Shown in pieces: positions 26,704 to 34,747 of a DNA stretch of 64,000 nt. Location: positions 1 through 64,000 of the forward strand of contig CACFGT010000003.1 of assembly GCA_902565935.1 (NCBI GenBank), in the 5' to 3' direction. The notes below the pieces were generated by a model. It saw only the letters and a list, made by a program, of their open reading frames with translations. It had not been told where the DNA came from and did no database searches. The DNA comes from an uncultured Pelagibacteraceae bacterium (GTDB lineage: Bacteria > Pseudomonadota > Alphaproteobacteria > Pelagibacterales > Pelagibacteraceae). How positions within the stretch are numbered: position 1 is the first letter of the stretch; every line of letters starts with the position of its first letter. A program made the position numbers and the translations under genes.

Positions 26704-28733
26704 TTTATTCTTTTTTGATAACGTATCCAACCTGGACTTCTGTAATCTTCATCACTTTCAAAATCTTGATTGAATTCAAAATCATTTGCATCATCAACCA
26801 CCTCATCAAAAGAAGAATTCTTTTCTAAAAATTCCTCCGGTAATTCATCAATAAATCTTGAAGCCATACTATCTATCCAGTCTCCTTGATAAAATCTATT
26901 CATAGAAAATGATATTATTGCTTTTTTTTTTGCTCTAGTAATTCCTACATAAGCTAATCTTCTTTCTTCCTCTAAACCACTTTGACCTTTTTCCTCAATA
27001 GACTTTTGATTGGGGAAAAGCCCTTCCTCCCAACCTGGTAAAAAAATTACATCAAACTCCAAACCCTTTGAAGCATGAATTGTCATCATATTTATTTTTT
27101 CTCCATCCCAATCTTGGTCTACAGATGTAGCAAGTGAAACGTGTTCTAAAAAGCTCTCTAAATTATCAAATTCTTTCATAGCACTTAAAAGCTCTTTAAT
27201 ATTTTCTAATCTATTTTCATTTTCTAAATCTTTTTTATTTTTGAGCATTGATGAATATCCTGACTCATCTAGTACTATTTGTAGTAATTTGATATGATTA
27301 ATCTTATTTACTTTAATTTGGTTCCTCCATTTAGAGATGAGATTTAAAAAAGAGCTTAGCCCGATTTTTGCTTTTGGTTTAATTAAGTTTTCTTGAATCA
27401 TTTTCTTTGAAGACGACTCTAAATTTAAATTATTTATTTTTGAAAATTCATGTATAGATTTAATAGTACTTTCACCAATTGCACGTTTAGGATTATTTAC
27501 TATTCTCTCAAAAGCTAAATCATCTTTATCTTGGTGAATTAATCTTAAATAAGCTATACAATCTTTAATTTCGGCTCTTTCATAAAATTTTGTACCACCT
27601 AAAATTCTGTATGGAATCCCTATCTTAAGGAATCTTTCTTCAAATTCTCTAGTTTGAAAAATAGCTCTCACAAGAATTGCAATATTATTTAATGAAAATT
27701 TTTTTTTAATTTTTTCTATTTCGTCTGATACACCAACCGCTTCGTCTTTACCGTTTTTATAACAATTGAGTTTTACTAGATCACCTCCTTCCATCACAGT
27801 TTTAAGTGTTTTACCTACTCTATTTTGATTATGTGAAATAAGATTAGAGGCGACTGATAAAATATTTTGAGTTGATCTATAATTCTGCTCGAGTCTGATT
27901 ACTTTTGTATTTGTATAAATTTGATCGAATTCTAAAAAATTTTTAATTTCAGCGCCTCTCCAACTGTAAATAGATTGATCATCATCACCTACACAACAAA
28001 TATTTTGTTTATTATTTGCTAGAAGATTTAACCATTTACTTTGTATAAAATTTGTATCTTGATATTCATCGACTAAAATGTATTTAAAATTTTTCTTATA
28101 TAATTCCTGAATATCAGAATTTTTCTCTAAAATTTTAACTGTGTGTAAAATGAGATCTCCAAAGTCACAGCTATTTAACCCAACTAATTTTTGTTGATAG
28201 ATTTTATAAACAGGTAGTATAATTTTTTCATATATATCTTTATAATTAATAACAACTTCATTTGGGTAGAAACCTCGATTTTTCCATTTATCAATTATAG
28301 CAATGATGTATTTTGGTGATATTTTTTTAATATCAATATTTTCAGATTTACAAATATTCTTAATTAGTCTCATTTGATCGTCTGTATCAATAATAGTAAA
28401 ATTAGAATTAAGTCCTGCAGCTGATGCATGTTTTCTTAAAAGTTTCGCACAAATAGAATGAAAAGTCCCCAGCCAAGATAGTCCAGTCGCACTGGATCCA
28501 AGAATCTTACTTACTCTATTTTGCATTTCTTTTGCTGCTTTATTTGTAAAAGTGACAGCAAGTATTTGGTTTGGAAATGCTTTTTTTTGTTTAATGATAT
28601 TTGCGATCCGACTTGTAAGAACTTTAGTTTTGCCTGAACCAGCGCCCGCAACGATTAATAATGGTCCATCTAGATAGTTTACAGCATCTTTTTGCGATTT
28701 ATTAAGATTTTTTAGAAAATCAGAGTTTACCAT
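26700..28733 (-). CDS. uvrD: UvrD/PcrA family superfamily 1 DNA helicase
   Basis: 677 residues. Motifs: LNKSQKDAVNYLDGPLLIVAG (Q motif and start of motif I, key residues Q14 and G30), Walker A GAGSGKT at 30-36, VTFTNKAAKEM (Ia), VDEYQDTN (II), VGDDDQSIYSWRGA (III), LEQNYRST (IV), MTIHASKGLEFDVIFLPG (V) and EERRLAYVGITRAKK (VI). It is a 3'-5' helicase for excision and mismatch repair. The C terminus is shorter than E. coli UvrD. It reads away from the AsmA-like gene, with 34 bases between the two starts. Confidence 0.95.
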   Translation of the reverse strand: MVNSDFLKNLNKSQKDAVNYLDGPLLIVAGAGSGKTKVLTSRIANIIKQKKAFPNQILAVTFTNKAAKEMQNRVSKILGSSATGLSWLGTFHSICAKLLRKHASAAGLNSNFTIIDTDDQMRLIKNICKSENIDIKKISPKYIIAIIDKWKNRGFYPNEVVINYKDIYEKIILPVYKIYQQKLVGLNSCDFGDLILHTVKILEKNSDIQELYKKNFKYILVDEYQDTNFIQSKWLNLLANNKQNICCVGDDDQSIYSWRGAEIKNFLEFDQIYTNTKVIRLEQNYRSTQNILSVASNLISHNQNRVGKTLKTVMEGGDLVKLNCYKNGKDEAVGVSDEIEKIKKKFSLNNIAILVRAIFQTREFEERFLKIGIPYRILGGTKFYERAEIKDCIAYLRLIHQDKDDLAFERIVNNPKRAIGESTIKSIHEFSKINNLNLESSSKKMIQENLIKPKAKIGLSSFLNLISKWRNQIKVNKINHIKLLQIVLDESGYSSMLKNKKDLENENRLENIKELLSAMKEFDNLESFLEHVSLATSVDQDWDGEKINMMTIHASKGLEFDVIFLPGWEEGLFPNQKSIEEKGQSGLEEERRLAYVGITRAKKKAIISFSMNRFYQGDWIDSMASRFIDELPEEFLEKNSSFDEVVDDANDFEFNQDFESDEDYRSPGWIRYQKRIK

Positions 28734-28767
28734 TTAAAATTATTTATTATAACTCCTTTAAAACATT

Positions 28768-30255
28768 ATGCCTAAACATAATCAATTTATTAAAAAACTA
28801 CATTCTAAGTTTTTAGCAGCAAATAACAAATTAGAAAACTTCTTTAATGGTCTCAGGTCTTTAAAATCGAATATTAAAAAAATCAAGTTTACTAACAATA
28901 GTAAAGCAATTTTATTTCTAGGTATTTCAGTTATTTTGATATTATCTTATTTTTTAATTCCAACATTTTATGATAAAAATGAAGTTAAAGATAAAATACA
29001 GAATCAAATTTTAAAAAATTATAATATTGAAATTAAGATTAATGAAAAGATTGACTATAGTCTTCTTCCAAAACCTCACTTTGTAGCAAAAAATATAGTA
29101 ATCTTGCGGAATGAAAAAGAAATAGGTTTAGTAGAAAATTTTAAGGTTTTCATTGCTACAAACAAATTTTTTTCAAAAAATAGTTTTAAAGTAAAAGATT
29201 TAGTATTTCATAAAACAGATTTTAATTTTTACAAAGATGATTTAATTTTTTTTCAAAAACTTTTGAAAACAGAACCAAGTGATAATAAAATTATTTTCAA
29301 GAACAGTAATATATTTTTTAAAGATAGTTACGATGAAACGCTTTTTATAAATAAGATTAAAAAAAGTGAATTTTATTATGACTCAATAAATTTGGTAAAT
29401 GTTTTATATTCTGAAAATGAAATTTTTAATTTGCCTTACAAATTAGTAATTAAAAATGACAAATTTAATAAATTAGTTGACTCAAAATTTAACTCAAAAA
29501 AAATAAGACTAAATGTTGAAAACATTGTGTACTATGATGAAGAAACTAAAAATGGATTATTAGATATATTATTTATTAATAAAACTACTTCACTAAAGTA
29601 TGAACTGAAAAAAAATTCTTTAAATTTTGTTACTCAAAATCAAAAAAATATATATGACGGTCTTATAGAATTTAAGCCATTTTATTTGCAAGCTAATTTT
29701 AATTATGAGGGATTAAGCACAAAGCATTTATTCAATAACGACTCTATTTTAATTGAATTGATAAAATCTGAATTACTAAATAATCAAAATTTGAATATAA
29801 ATATTAATTTAAATGTTAAAGATATAATAAATATCGATGAACTAAATGATCTTTTTTTGAAATTAGAAATAGAGAGTGGAGATATAAATCTTTCAGATTC
29901 TTATGTAATGTGGAAAGATGATTTGATAGTTAATCTTAACGAGAGTTTAATAAGTTATGATCAAGGCGAGATTTTCCTAACGGGAAGAATCAATGTGGAT
30001 ATAAAAGATATAAATGATTTTTATAGCTCTTTTCAGGTAAATAAAAAATTCAGAAAAAAAATCAAACAAATTCAATTTGATTTTAATTATAATTTTACTC
30101 AAGAAAAAATTAACTTTGACAATTTGATAATTGATAAAAAAAAAAATGAAAACATCGAGGAATTTATTGATAATTTTAATTTAAATACTAAAGTTTTCAA
30201 TAAAGTTACTTTTAAAAATTTTATAAATGAATTCTTTAAAATTTACTTTGGATAA
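28768..30255 (+). CDS. AsmA-like inner-membrane-anchored protein
   Basis: 495 residues: a basic cytosolic N terminus of about 45 residues, one membrane helix (about 48-66), then a long beta-rich periplasmic part. The segment KIDYSLLPKPHFVAKNIVI matches the AsmA start, where the helix is followed by a substrate-groove repeat. AsmA-family proteins are thought to carry phospholipid between the membranes. It is shorter than E. coli AsmA. The family call is good; the specific role is inferred. The last 13 bases overlap the convergent fumC. Confidence 0.72.
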   Translation: MPKHNQFIKKLHSKFLAANNKLENFFNGLRSLKSNIKKIKFTNNSKAILFLGISVILILSYFLIPTFYDKNEVKDKIQNQILKNYNIEIKINEKIDYSLLPKPHFVAKNIVILRNEKEIGLVENFKVFIATNKFFSKNSFKVKDLVFHKTDFNFYKDDLIFFQKLLKTEPSDNKIIFKNSNIFFKDSYDETLFINKIKKSEFYYDSINLVNVLYSENEIFNLPYKLVIKNDKFNKLVDSKFNSKKIRLNVENIVYYDEETKNGLLDILFINKTTSLKYELKKNSLNFVTQNQKNIYDGLIEFKPFYLQANFNYEGLSTKHLFNNDSILIELIKSELLNNQNLNININLNVKDIINIDELNDLFLKLEIESGDINLSDSYVMWKDDLIVNLNESLISYDQGEIFLTGRINVDIKDINDFYSSFQVNKKFRKKIKQIQFDFNYNFTQEKINFDNLIIDKKKNENIEEFIDNFNLNTKVFNKVTFKNFINEFFKIYFG

Positions 30256-31631
30256 ATCATTTTTTTTGGAACAACAATTTTATCATAATCTTTTTCATTA
30301 ATAAGACCTGATTTTAAGGCTTCAATTTTCAAAGTAGTTTTGTTCTTTAATGCTTTTTTTGCAATTTTTGCTGCGTTATCATAGCCAATTCTTGGAGCCA
30401 AAGCAGTAACTAACATTAAAGAATCATCTAAGTAGTTTTTAATTTTTTCTTTATCAGCTTTAAGTCCTTTAACACAATACAAAGAAAAATTTTTTGAACT
30501 ATCAGCCAAGAGATCTATAGATTGTAATATGTTATGAGCAATTAAAGGTTTAAATACATTTAATTCAAAGTGGCCATGTGAACCAGCCATTGTAATTCCG
30601 TTGTGATTTCCAATTACTTTTACACAGACCATAGTAACTGCTTCAGATTGCGTTGGATTTACTTTACCAGGCATAATTGATGAGCCAGGTTCGTTAGCCG
30701 GTAAGATAAGTTCTCCATATCCAGCTCTAGGTCCAGAGCCTAAAAATCTAATATCATTTGCTATTTTCATTAAACACACTGCTGTTGTGTTTAAGGTTCC
30801 AGAAAAATTCACTATTTCGTCATGAGCAGCTAGAGCAGCGAATTTATTCTTAGTAGGTTTAAATGGAATTCTTGTTATTTTTCTTATTTCATTAATAATT
30901 TTTTTATCAAAACCTTTTTTGCTATTTATTCCAGTTCCAACAGCTGTTCCACCTTGAGCCAAAAAATATATTTCATTTAAAGCATTTTTAATTCTTATAA
31001 TGCACTCTTGGAGCTGTGATTGATAACCAGAAAATTCTTGTCCAAGAGATAATGGAGTTGCATCTTGTAGGTGAGTTCTTCCAACTTTAATTATGTTTTT
31101 AAATTGAGAAACTTTTTTTTTTAGTTCTTTATTTAACAATTCTAAAGAAGGCAGCAATTTACCTCGAGTTTCCAAGGCTATTGCGATATGCATAGCTGTG
31201 GGGAATACATCGTTTGTAGATTGAGATTTATTAACATGATCATTTGGATGGACTGGTTTTTTTGTACCTTTTCTGCCTCCTAAAATTTCAATAGCTCTAT
31301 TAGCTATGACTTCATTTACATTCATATTAGTTTGTGTACCAGATCCAGTTTGCCAAACTTTAAGTGGGAAATGCTCATTTAATTTACCAGAGATAACTTC
31401 ATCAGAAGCTTTTATTATTGCTCTTGAGAGATTTGAAGCGATTTGTTTTTCTTTTGCATGAACTTTTGCAGCTGCTTTTTTGATTATAGCAATAGATTTG
31501 ATTAAAACTGGCCTTACTAAAAATTCACCTATATCAAAATATTTTTTCGATCTTTGAGTAGAAGCTCCCCAGTATTTATCATTAGGAACATTTATTGAAC
31601 CTATACTGTCGAATTCTTTTCTTAATTTCAT
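30243..31631 (-). CDS. fumC: Fumarate hydratase class II
   Basis: 462 residues. The superfamily signature GSSIMPGKVNPTQSE is near residue 318; TGSGTQTNMNVNEVIANRA, HVNKSQSTNDVFPTA and VGRTHLQDATPLSLGQE are fumarase C motifs. It hydrates fumarate to L-malate in the TCA cycle and needs no iron-sulfur cluster, which suits an iron-poor ocean. It stands as a single minus-strand gene between two plus-strand genes. Confidence 0.97.
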   Translation of the reverse strand: MKLRKEFDSIGSINVPNDKYWGASTQRSKKYFDIGEFLVRPVLIKSIAIIKKAAAKVHAKEKQIASNLSRAIIKASDEVISGKLNEHFPLKVWQTGSGTQTNMNVNEVIANRAIEILGGRKGTKKPVHPNDHVNKSQSTNDVFPTAMHIAIALETRGKLLPSLELLNKELKKKVSQFKNIIKVGRTHLQDATPLSLGQEFSGYQSQLQECIIRIKNALNEIYFLAQGGTAVGTGINSKKGFDKKIINEIRKITRIPFKPTKNKFAALAAHDEIVNFSGTLNTTAVCLMKIANDIRFLGSGPRAGYGELILPANEPGSSIMPGKVNPTQSEAVTMVCVKVIGNHNGITMAGSHGHFELNVFKPLIAHNILQSIDLLADSSKNFSLYCVKGLKADKEKIKNYLDDSLMLVTALAPRIGYDNAAKIAKKALKNKTTLKIEALKSGLINEKDYDKIVVPKKMIYPK

Positions 31632-31682
31632 TGATAGATGTTATTTATATATAATAAAATTCGATTAACTTACAGGAGCAAA

Positions 31683-32057
31683 ATGACAAATTTCAAAAAA
31701 GTTGGTGTATTTATGAAAACTTTTGGACAAGAAGTTAAAAATAAACCTTCATTTAGTACTGAAAAAATCAACCAACTAAGAATTAGCTTAATTCAAGAGG
31801 AACTTGATGAATTAAAAGAAGCTATGACTAACAATGATTTGTTAGAAGTTGCTGATGCATTGACTGATTTATTATATGTAACTTATGGTGCAGGACATTC
31901 TTTTGGCATAGATTTAGACAAATGTTTTAATGAAGTTCAAAATTCAAATATGAGTAAATTAGGTGAAGATGGAAAACCTATTTACAACGAATTTGGTAAA
32001 GTTATGAAAGGACCAAATTATTTTAAGCCCGATTTAAGTAAATTTGTTAATAAATAA
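31683..32057 (+). CDS. MazG/HisE-like NTP pyrophosphohydrolase
   Basis: 124 residues from ATG 31683, which has AGGAG at about 31674; the upstream ATG at 31638 lacks a site. QEELDELKEAM and DALTDLLYVTYGAGHSFG give the EExxE...ExxD metal pattern of all-alpha pyrophosphohydrolases. The C terminus (YNEFGKVMKGPNYFKPDL) occurs in related phage and bacterial proteins. Substrate is not shown by sequence; nucleotide house-cleaning is the likely role. It diverges from fumC. Confidence 0.82.
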   Translation: MTNFKKVGVFMKTFGQEVKNKPSFSTEKINQLRISLIQEELDELKEAMTNNDLLEVADALTDLLYVTYGAGHSFGIDLDKCFNEVQNSNMSKLGEDGKPIYNEFGKVMKGPNYFKPDLSKFVNK

Positions 32058-32079
32058 AATTAAGATTTGTCTTTTAGTT

Positions 32080-32199
32080 TTATAGATTCATATCTGGCCA
32101 GTCTTTATCTTTATACCTTTCCAGTTCATTTTTTGAAAAGGGTCTGAAAAGTACCCAAGCAACAACTATTACAAGTGTTAAAATAATTAATGTTTGCAT
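32080..32199 (-). CDS. Small single-helix membrane protein, 39 aa
   Basis: An ATG on the minus strand at 32199 opens a 39-residue frame: about 18 hydrophobic residues (TLIILTLVIVVAWVLF), then a charged tail ending DKDWPDMNL. This is a typical small inner-membrane protein, comparable in shape to the small subunits of respiratory complexes or transporters, but no family is recognised. It lies 20 bases beyond the duplicated tmRNA end at 32219, so before any insertion it probably sat directly downstream of ssrA on the same strand. The remaining bases 32058-32079 hold no feature. Confidence 0.55.
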   Translation of the reverse strand: MQTLIILTLVIVVAWVLFRPFSKNELERYKDKDWPDMNL

Positions 32200-32218
32200 T
32201 TATCTATCTTTTATTAAC

Positions 32219-32231
32219 AGGGGCGTTCTGT
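32219..32231 (-). repeat. Displaced copy of the tmRNA 3' end (candidate attachment core)
   Basis: AGGGGCGTTCTGT repeats the last bases of the tmRNA gene. On the minus strand it can still form a GGGGG...CCCC hairpin with the adjacent bases to 32238, as the real tmRNA end does, but the sequences differ beyond the core. Read as the attachment core left behind by insertion. Confidence 0.55.
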
Positions 32232-32277
32232 GTCCCCCGATAACCAAATCATACCAAAATACCTAGGTTATTTAAAT

Positions 32278-32344
32278 ACTTCATTGAAGACTTCATTGAA
32301 AGTTTGACCTTTTTTCAAAAACCTTGTTTCTAGACTTCATTGAG
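32278..32344. repeat. Left cluster of ACTTCATTGAA repeats (three copies)
   Basis: Copies start at 32278, 32290 and 32334 (the last ends in AG rather than AA). The third is part of an 18-base sequence repeated exactly at 33384. The arrangement mirrors the right cluster and lies on the inner side of the left core copy, as arm-type integrase sites would. Confidence 0.7.
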
Positions 32345-32394
32345 AATTGGGGCAATTTCAAAAGAATGTCATAATTAGAGTTTAATATCTTATT

Positions 32395-32676
32395 ATGAAA
32401 AAAAAATTAAAAATTATATTTTTTTCATTTTTATCATTTCTTTTGCTGTTAATAATTATTTCTGGTGAAGATCCAGCATGGGTGGAATGCTCAGATGAGA
32501 ATGATTTATATAGATATGTCTATGATGGTTGGAAGGTAGATGAAGTTATGAAAAATTATAAAGGAGAATATCCTCGGATATATTTATCAAAGAACGATAG
32601 AATTAAAGCATTGAACTTTGGTTGGAGATGCTATTATCTTGAAGGCGCAGAATTGAATTATAGAAAATCAATGTAA
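32395..32676 (+). CDS. Hypothetical exported or membrane-anchored protein, 93 aa
   Basis: No family is recognised. The first 24 residues are a basic start and a strongly hydrophobic helix (signal or anchor), followed by about 68 polar, aromatic residues with two cysteines (C32 and C78) that could pair in the periplasm. The stop shares a base with the next start (TAATG), so the two genes are coupled. It is the first gene of the putative tmRNA-linked element. Confidence 0.6.
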   Translation: MKKKLKIIFFSFLSFLLLLIIISGEDPAWVECSDENDLYRYVYDGWKVDEVMKNYKGEYPRIYLSKNDRIKALNFGWRCYYLEGAELNYRKSM

Positions 32677-32789
32677 TGATTGAAAAATTAAGAACAATTA
32701 TAGCATATGTGTTAGCGTTAACTTGGAGTTCTATTGTAGTTTTATTCATGGTGCTTCCTTTTTATGCTCTTTATTTAAATAATTTTTAA
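32676..32789 (+). CDS. Small membrane protein, 37 aa
   Basis: The ATG overlaps the stop of the preceding gene. After a short basic start (MIEKLR) there is one long hydrophobic stretch (about residues 8-34) with no polar domain. No family is recognised. Support for it being a gene comes from the TAATG coupling, the membrane-helix composition and the next gene starting seven bases after its stop. Confidence 0.5.
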   Translation: MIEKLRTIIAYVLALTWSSIVVLFMVLPFYALYLNNF

Positions 32790-32795
32790 ATCCTT

Positions 32796-33374
32796 ATGTT
32801 GAATGAACCATCACAACAAATTAAAGAACAGATTTACAAATTTTATATTCAAATTTTTGAGTCATCTTTTGATGTTCAAAAAAAGAAAAATCTCTTAACG
32901 TCAATCGCAGGTTGGGAGGAATGGAGTTGGAGAGTAGTTGGTATATCAGTTAGAGCAGTAGGTAAAATTTTAGATCAAAAGGGTCATGCTAGAGTAAAGT
33001 CAGAACTTGTTAGAGATCATTTTTTTCAAGGTAGATCTGTGACATATAATAATATGTTAAAAACAAAACTTAACTTCGAAGATTATTGGAAAGAATTTTG
33101 GGATAATGATCGAACAATTTTAATGACAAAAGATGAACATAATAAGATTAGTACTGATAAATTTACTGGATTGTGGGAAAATATTTCAGATAAAGTGTTT
33201 GAAATTGATTGGAAATTAGGAAATTTTAAATCAAACAAAGTTGCTGGATTTCATTTCACAAAACAAAAAGAAGGATTTTTTGTATTACAGAATTTTGAAT
33301 TTAAAGTTGAAAAAAAAACAGATAATTCAAACAGTGGTGAGGAATTTTATTATGTTAAAAAAAAAGGTTATTAA
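32796..33374 (+). CDS. Hypothetical soluble protein, 192 aa
   Basis: No family is recognised. It is a soluble, mixed-charge protein with many tryptophans (AGWEEWSWRVVG near residue 38; EDYWKEFWDND near 95) and a helix-rich first half, then a beta-like second half (GLWENISDKVFEIDWKLG, VAGFHFTKQKEGFFVLQNF). No catalytic motif stands out. It is the largest gene between the two core repeats, so it may be the cargo. The base composition is as AT-rich as its neighbours, so any transfer was from a similar genome or is old. Confidence 0.7.
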   Translation: MLNEPSQQIKEQIYKFYIQIFESSFDVQKKKNLLTSIAGWEEWSWRVVGISVRAVGKILDQKGHARVKSELVRDHFFQGRSVTYNNMLKTKLNFEDYWKEFWDNDRTILMTKDEHNKISTDKFTGLWENISDKVFEIDWKLGNFKSNKVAGFHFTKQKEGFFVLQNFEFKVEKKTDNSNSGEEFYYVKKKGY

Positions 33375-33383
33375 TTAAATCTA

Positions 33384-33424
33384 GTTTCTAGACTTCATTG
33401 AAACTTCATTGAATCTTCATTGAA
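33384..33424. repeat. Right cluster: three tandem 11-base TTCATTGA repeats
   Basis: ACTTCATTGAA (33392), ACTTCATTGAA (33403) and TCTTCATTGAA (33414) follow one another head to tail at exactly 11 bases, about one helical turn, so a protein would meet all copies on one face. The first is inside the 18-base repeat shared with 32326-32343. The cluster sits between the 192-aa gene and the tmRNA 3' end. Confidence 0.8.
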
Positions 33425-33468
33425 CTTTATTTTTATAAAATGAGTATGGATAAGGGAATCCTTTAATA

Positions 33469-33728
33469 AGGGGCGTTCTGTTGCCAGGTGCCCCGAACCC
33501 CGTTTACTTAATTAACAAAGTTAATTAAGCAGCAAGTGCGTAACTTTCGTTAGCAATTATAAATTAGCCCGTTACGGTGGAACAATTCCGAACGAAAGAA
33601 TAGCCTTTAGTCACCCGTCGAATCTGGTTCACCCCCATAAGTTGTAAATGGTGGAGGTGGTGGGTACTGCCCCCACGTCCGCAATGGTTATTACGAAATT
33701 CGTTTATCGTCATAGTTGGAAAACCAAC
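33469..33728 (-). ncRNA. ssrA: Permuted two-piece tmRNA
   Basis: On the minus strand the acceptor piece comes first (about 33728 to 33649): T-arm GGACGTGGGGGCAGTACCC region and encoded CCA end. A 12-base spacer follows (33637-33648), then the coding piece starting GGGGGTGAACC with TTCGACGGG. GGGGGTG pairs with CACCTCC over 7 bp as the acceptor stem. The tag reads GCT AAC GAA AGT TAC GCA CTT GCT GCT TAA (33554-33525), that is ANESYALAA. tmRNA rescues stalled ribosomes and marks the unfinished protein for proteolysis. The gene ends in a hairpin closed by GCCCC at about 33470. Confidence 0.95.
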
Positions 33729-33734
33729 ATGTTT

Positions 33735-33762
33735 AATATAAAAGTAATTGATTAAGATTCAA
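33735..33762 (-). promoter_or_regulatory. Probable ssrA promoter
   Basis: Minus-strand TTGAAT (33762-33757), a 16-base spacer and TATATT (33740-33735) would start transcription at about 33728, at the hairpin GTTGG-TTTT-CCAAC that opens the tmRNA precursor. It lies in the 44-base gap shared with the divergent thyX. Confidence 0.5.
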
Positions 33763-33772
33763 TAAATTATTC

Positions 33773-34720
33773 ATGAAATTAACTCAAGAACAACAACAAG
33801 AAATTAAAGATCAACAGTCTCAAGAAAATAAAACTAAAAGAGTAACAGTAGCGGAACTTGAAAACATATTATATGAGGCGATACCAATTTTAGATCACGG
33901 TTTTATAAGAGTAATTGATTACATGGGAGATGACACATCAATTGTTCAAGCAGCTAGAGTTTCTTATGGTAAAGGCACAAAAAAAGTATCAACTGACTCA
34001 GGCTTAATTAAATATTTAATGAGGCACTGGCATAGTACTCCTTTTGAAATGTGTGAAATTAAGTATCACGTAAAGCTTCCAATTTTTATTGCCAGACAAT
34101 GGATCAGACATAGAACTGCAAATGTGAACGAATATTCAGCAAGATACTCTATTTTAGATAAAGAATTTTATTTACCTGCTGTTGAAAATTTAGCAGCACA
34201 ATCCCAAAGCAATCGACAAGGAAGAGGAGATATACTTACCGGAGATCAAGCAAAAAAAGTTCTAGATTTATTAAAAAAAGATGCTGAACAAACATACGAT
34301 AATTATGAAACAATGCTTAATGAAAGATACGATGGTTCAGTCATTGATGAAAAACAAGTTGGTTTAGCAAGAGAGCTTGCAAGAATGAATTTAACTCTAA
34401 ACACTTATACGCAGTGGTACTGGAAAACAGATCTTTTAAACTTAATGAATTTTTTAAGATTAAGAGCTGATCATCATGCACAATATGAAATAAGAGCTTA
34501 TGCGGATGCTATGCTTGATACAGTAAAAAAATGGGTCCCAATTACATATGATGCATTCATGGATTATAGAGTGGGTGGAACTGAAGTATCCTCAAAAGGC
34601 AAAAAGATAATTCAAAAATTGATTGGTGGGGAAGAAATTGATGCTGAAAAATCAGGATTATCTAAGCGAGAATGGAATGAGTTAATGACTGCTTTTGATC
34701 TAAAAGATAAGTTGATATAG
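33773..34720 (+). CDS. thyX: Flavin-dependent thymidylate synthase ThyX
   Basis: 315 residues. The ThyX signature appears as [14 protein letters not shown] near residue 112; [16 protein letters not shown] and the C-terminal [15 protein letters not shown] supply further FAD and dUMP contacts. It makes dTMP from dUMP using methylene-tetrahydrofolate and reduced flavin, replacing ThyA. The N-terminal 25 residues are polar and glutamine-rich and probably not part of the fold. Confidence 0.96.
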   Translation: MKLTQEQQQEIKDQQSQENKTKRVTVAELENILYEAIPILDHGFIRVIDYMGDDTSIVQAARVSYGKGTKKVSTDSGLIKYLMRHWHSTPFEMCEIKYHVKLPIFIARQWIRHRTANVNEYSARYSILDKEFYLPAVENLAAQSQSNRQGRGDILTGDQAKKVLDLLKKDAEQTYDNYETMLNERYDGSVIDEKQVGLARELARMNLTLNTYTQWYWKTDLLNLMNFLRLRADHHAQYEIRAYADAMLDTVKKWVPITYDAFMDYRVGGTEVSSKGKKIIQKLIGGEEIDAEKSGLSKREWNELMTAFDLKDKLI

Positions 34721-34747
34721 TCCGCCAAAAAAAAATATAAACTATAA

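Larger units (their letters stand above)
32219..33481. mobile_element. Putative 1.25-kb tmRNA-associated mini-element
   Basis: The 13-base sequence AGGGGCGTTCTGT occurs at 32219-32231 and, as the true tmRNA 3' end, at 33469-33481, exactly 1250 bases apart. Just inside each copy lies a cluster of the 11-base unit ACTTCATTGAA in the same orientation, plus an 18-base direct repeat GTTTCTAGACTTCATTGA (32326-32343 and 33384-33401). This is the layout of integration end sites: a core at the end of an RNA gene plus repeated arm-type sites. Three plus-strand genes lie between. No integrase is encoded, so the segment would be a decayed element or one moved in trans. Inference from repeats only. Confidence 0.45.

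Noticed and set aside
32219-33481. CRISPR or toxin-antitoxin reading of the repeat clusters
   Set aside because: There are only three copies per cluster, no unique spacers between the right-hand copies, no cas gene and no recognisable toxin family.
33601-33720. GC-richer block that looked like a tRNA or foreign insertion
   Set aside because: It is the acceptor and T-arm part of the permuted tmRNA; the acceptor stem and encoded CCA fit that, not a tRNA.
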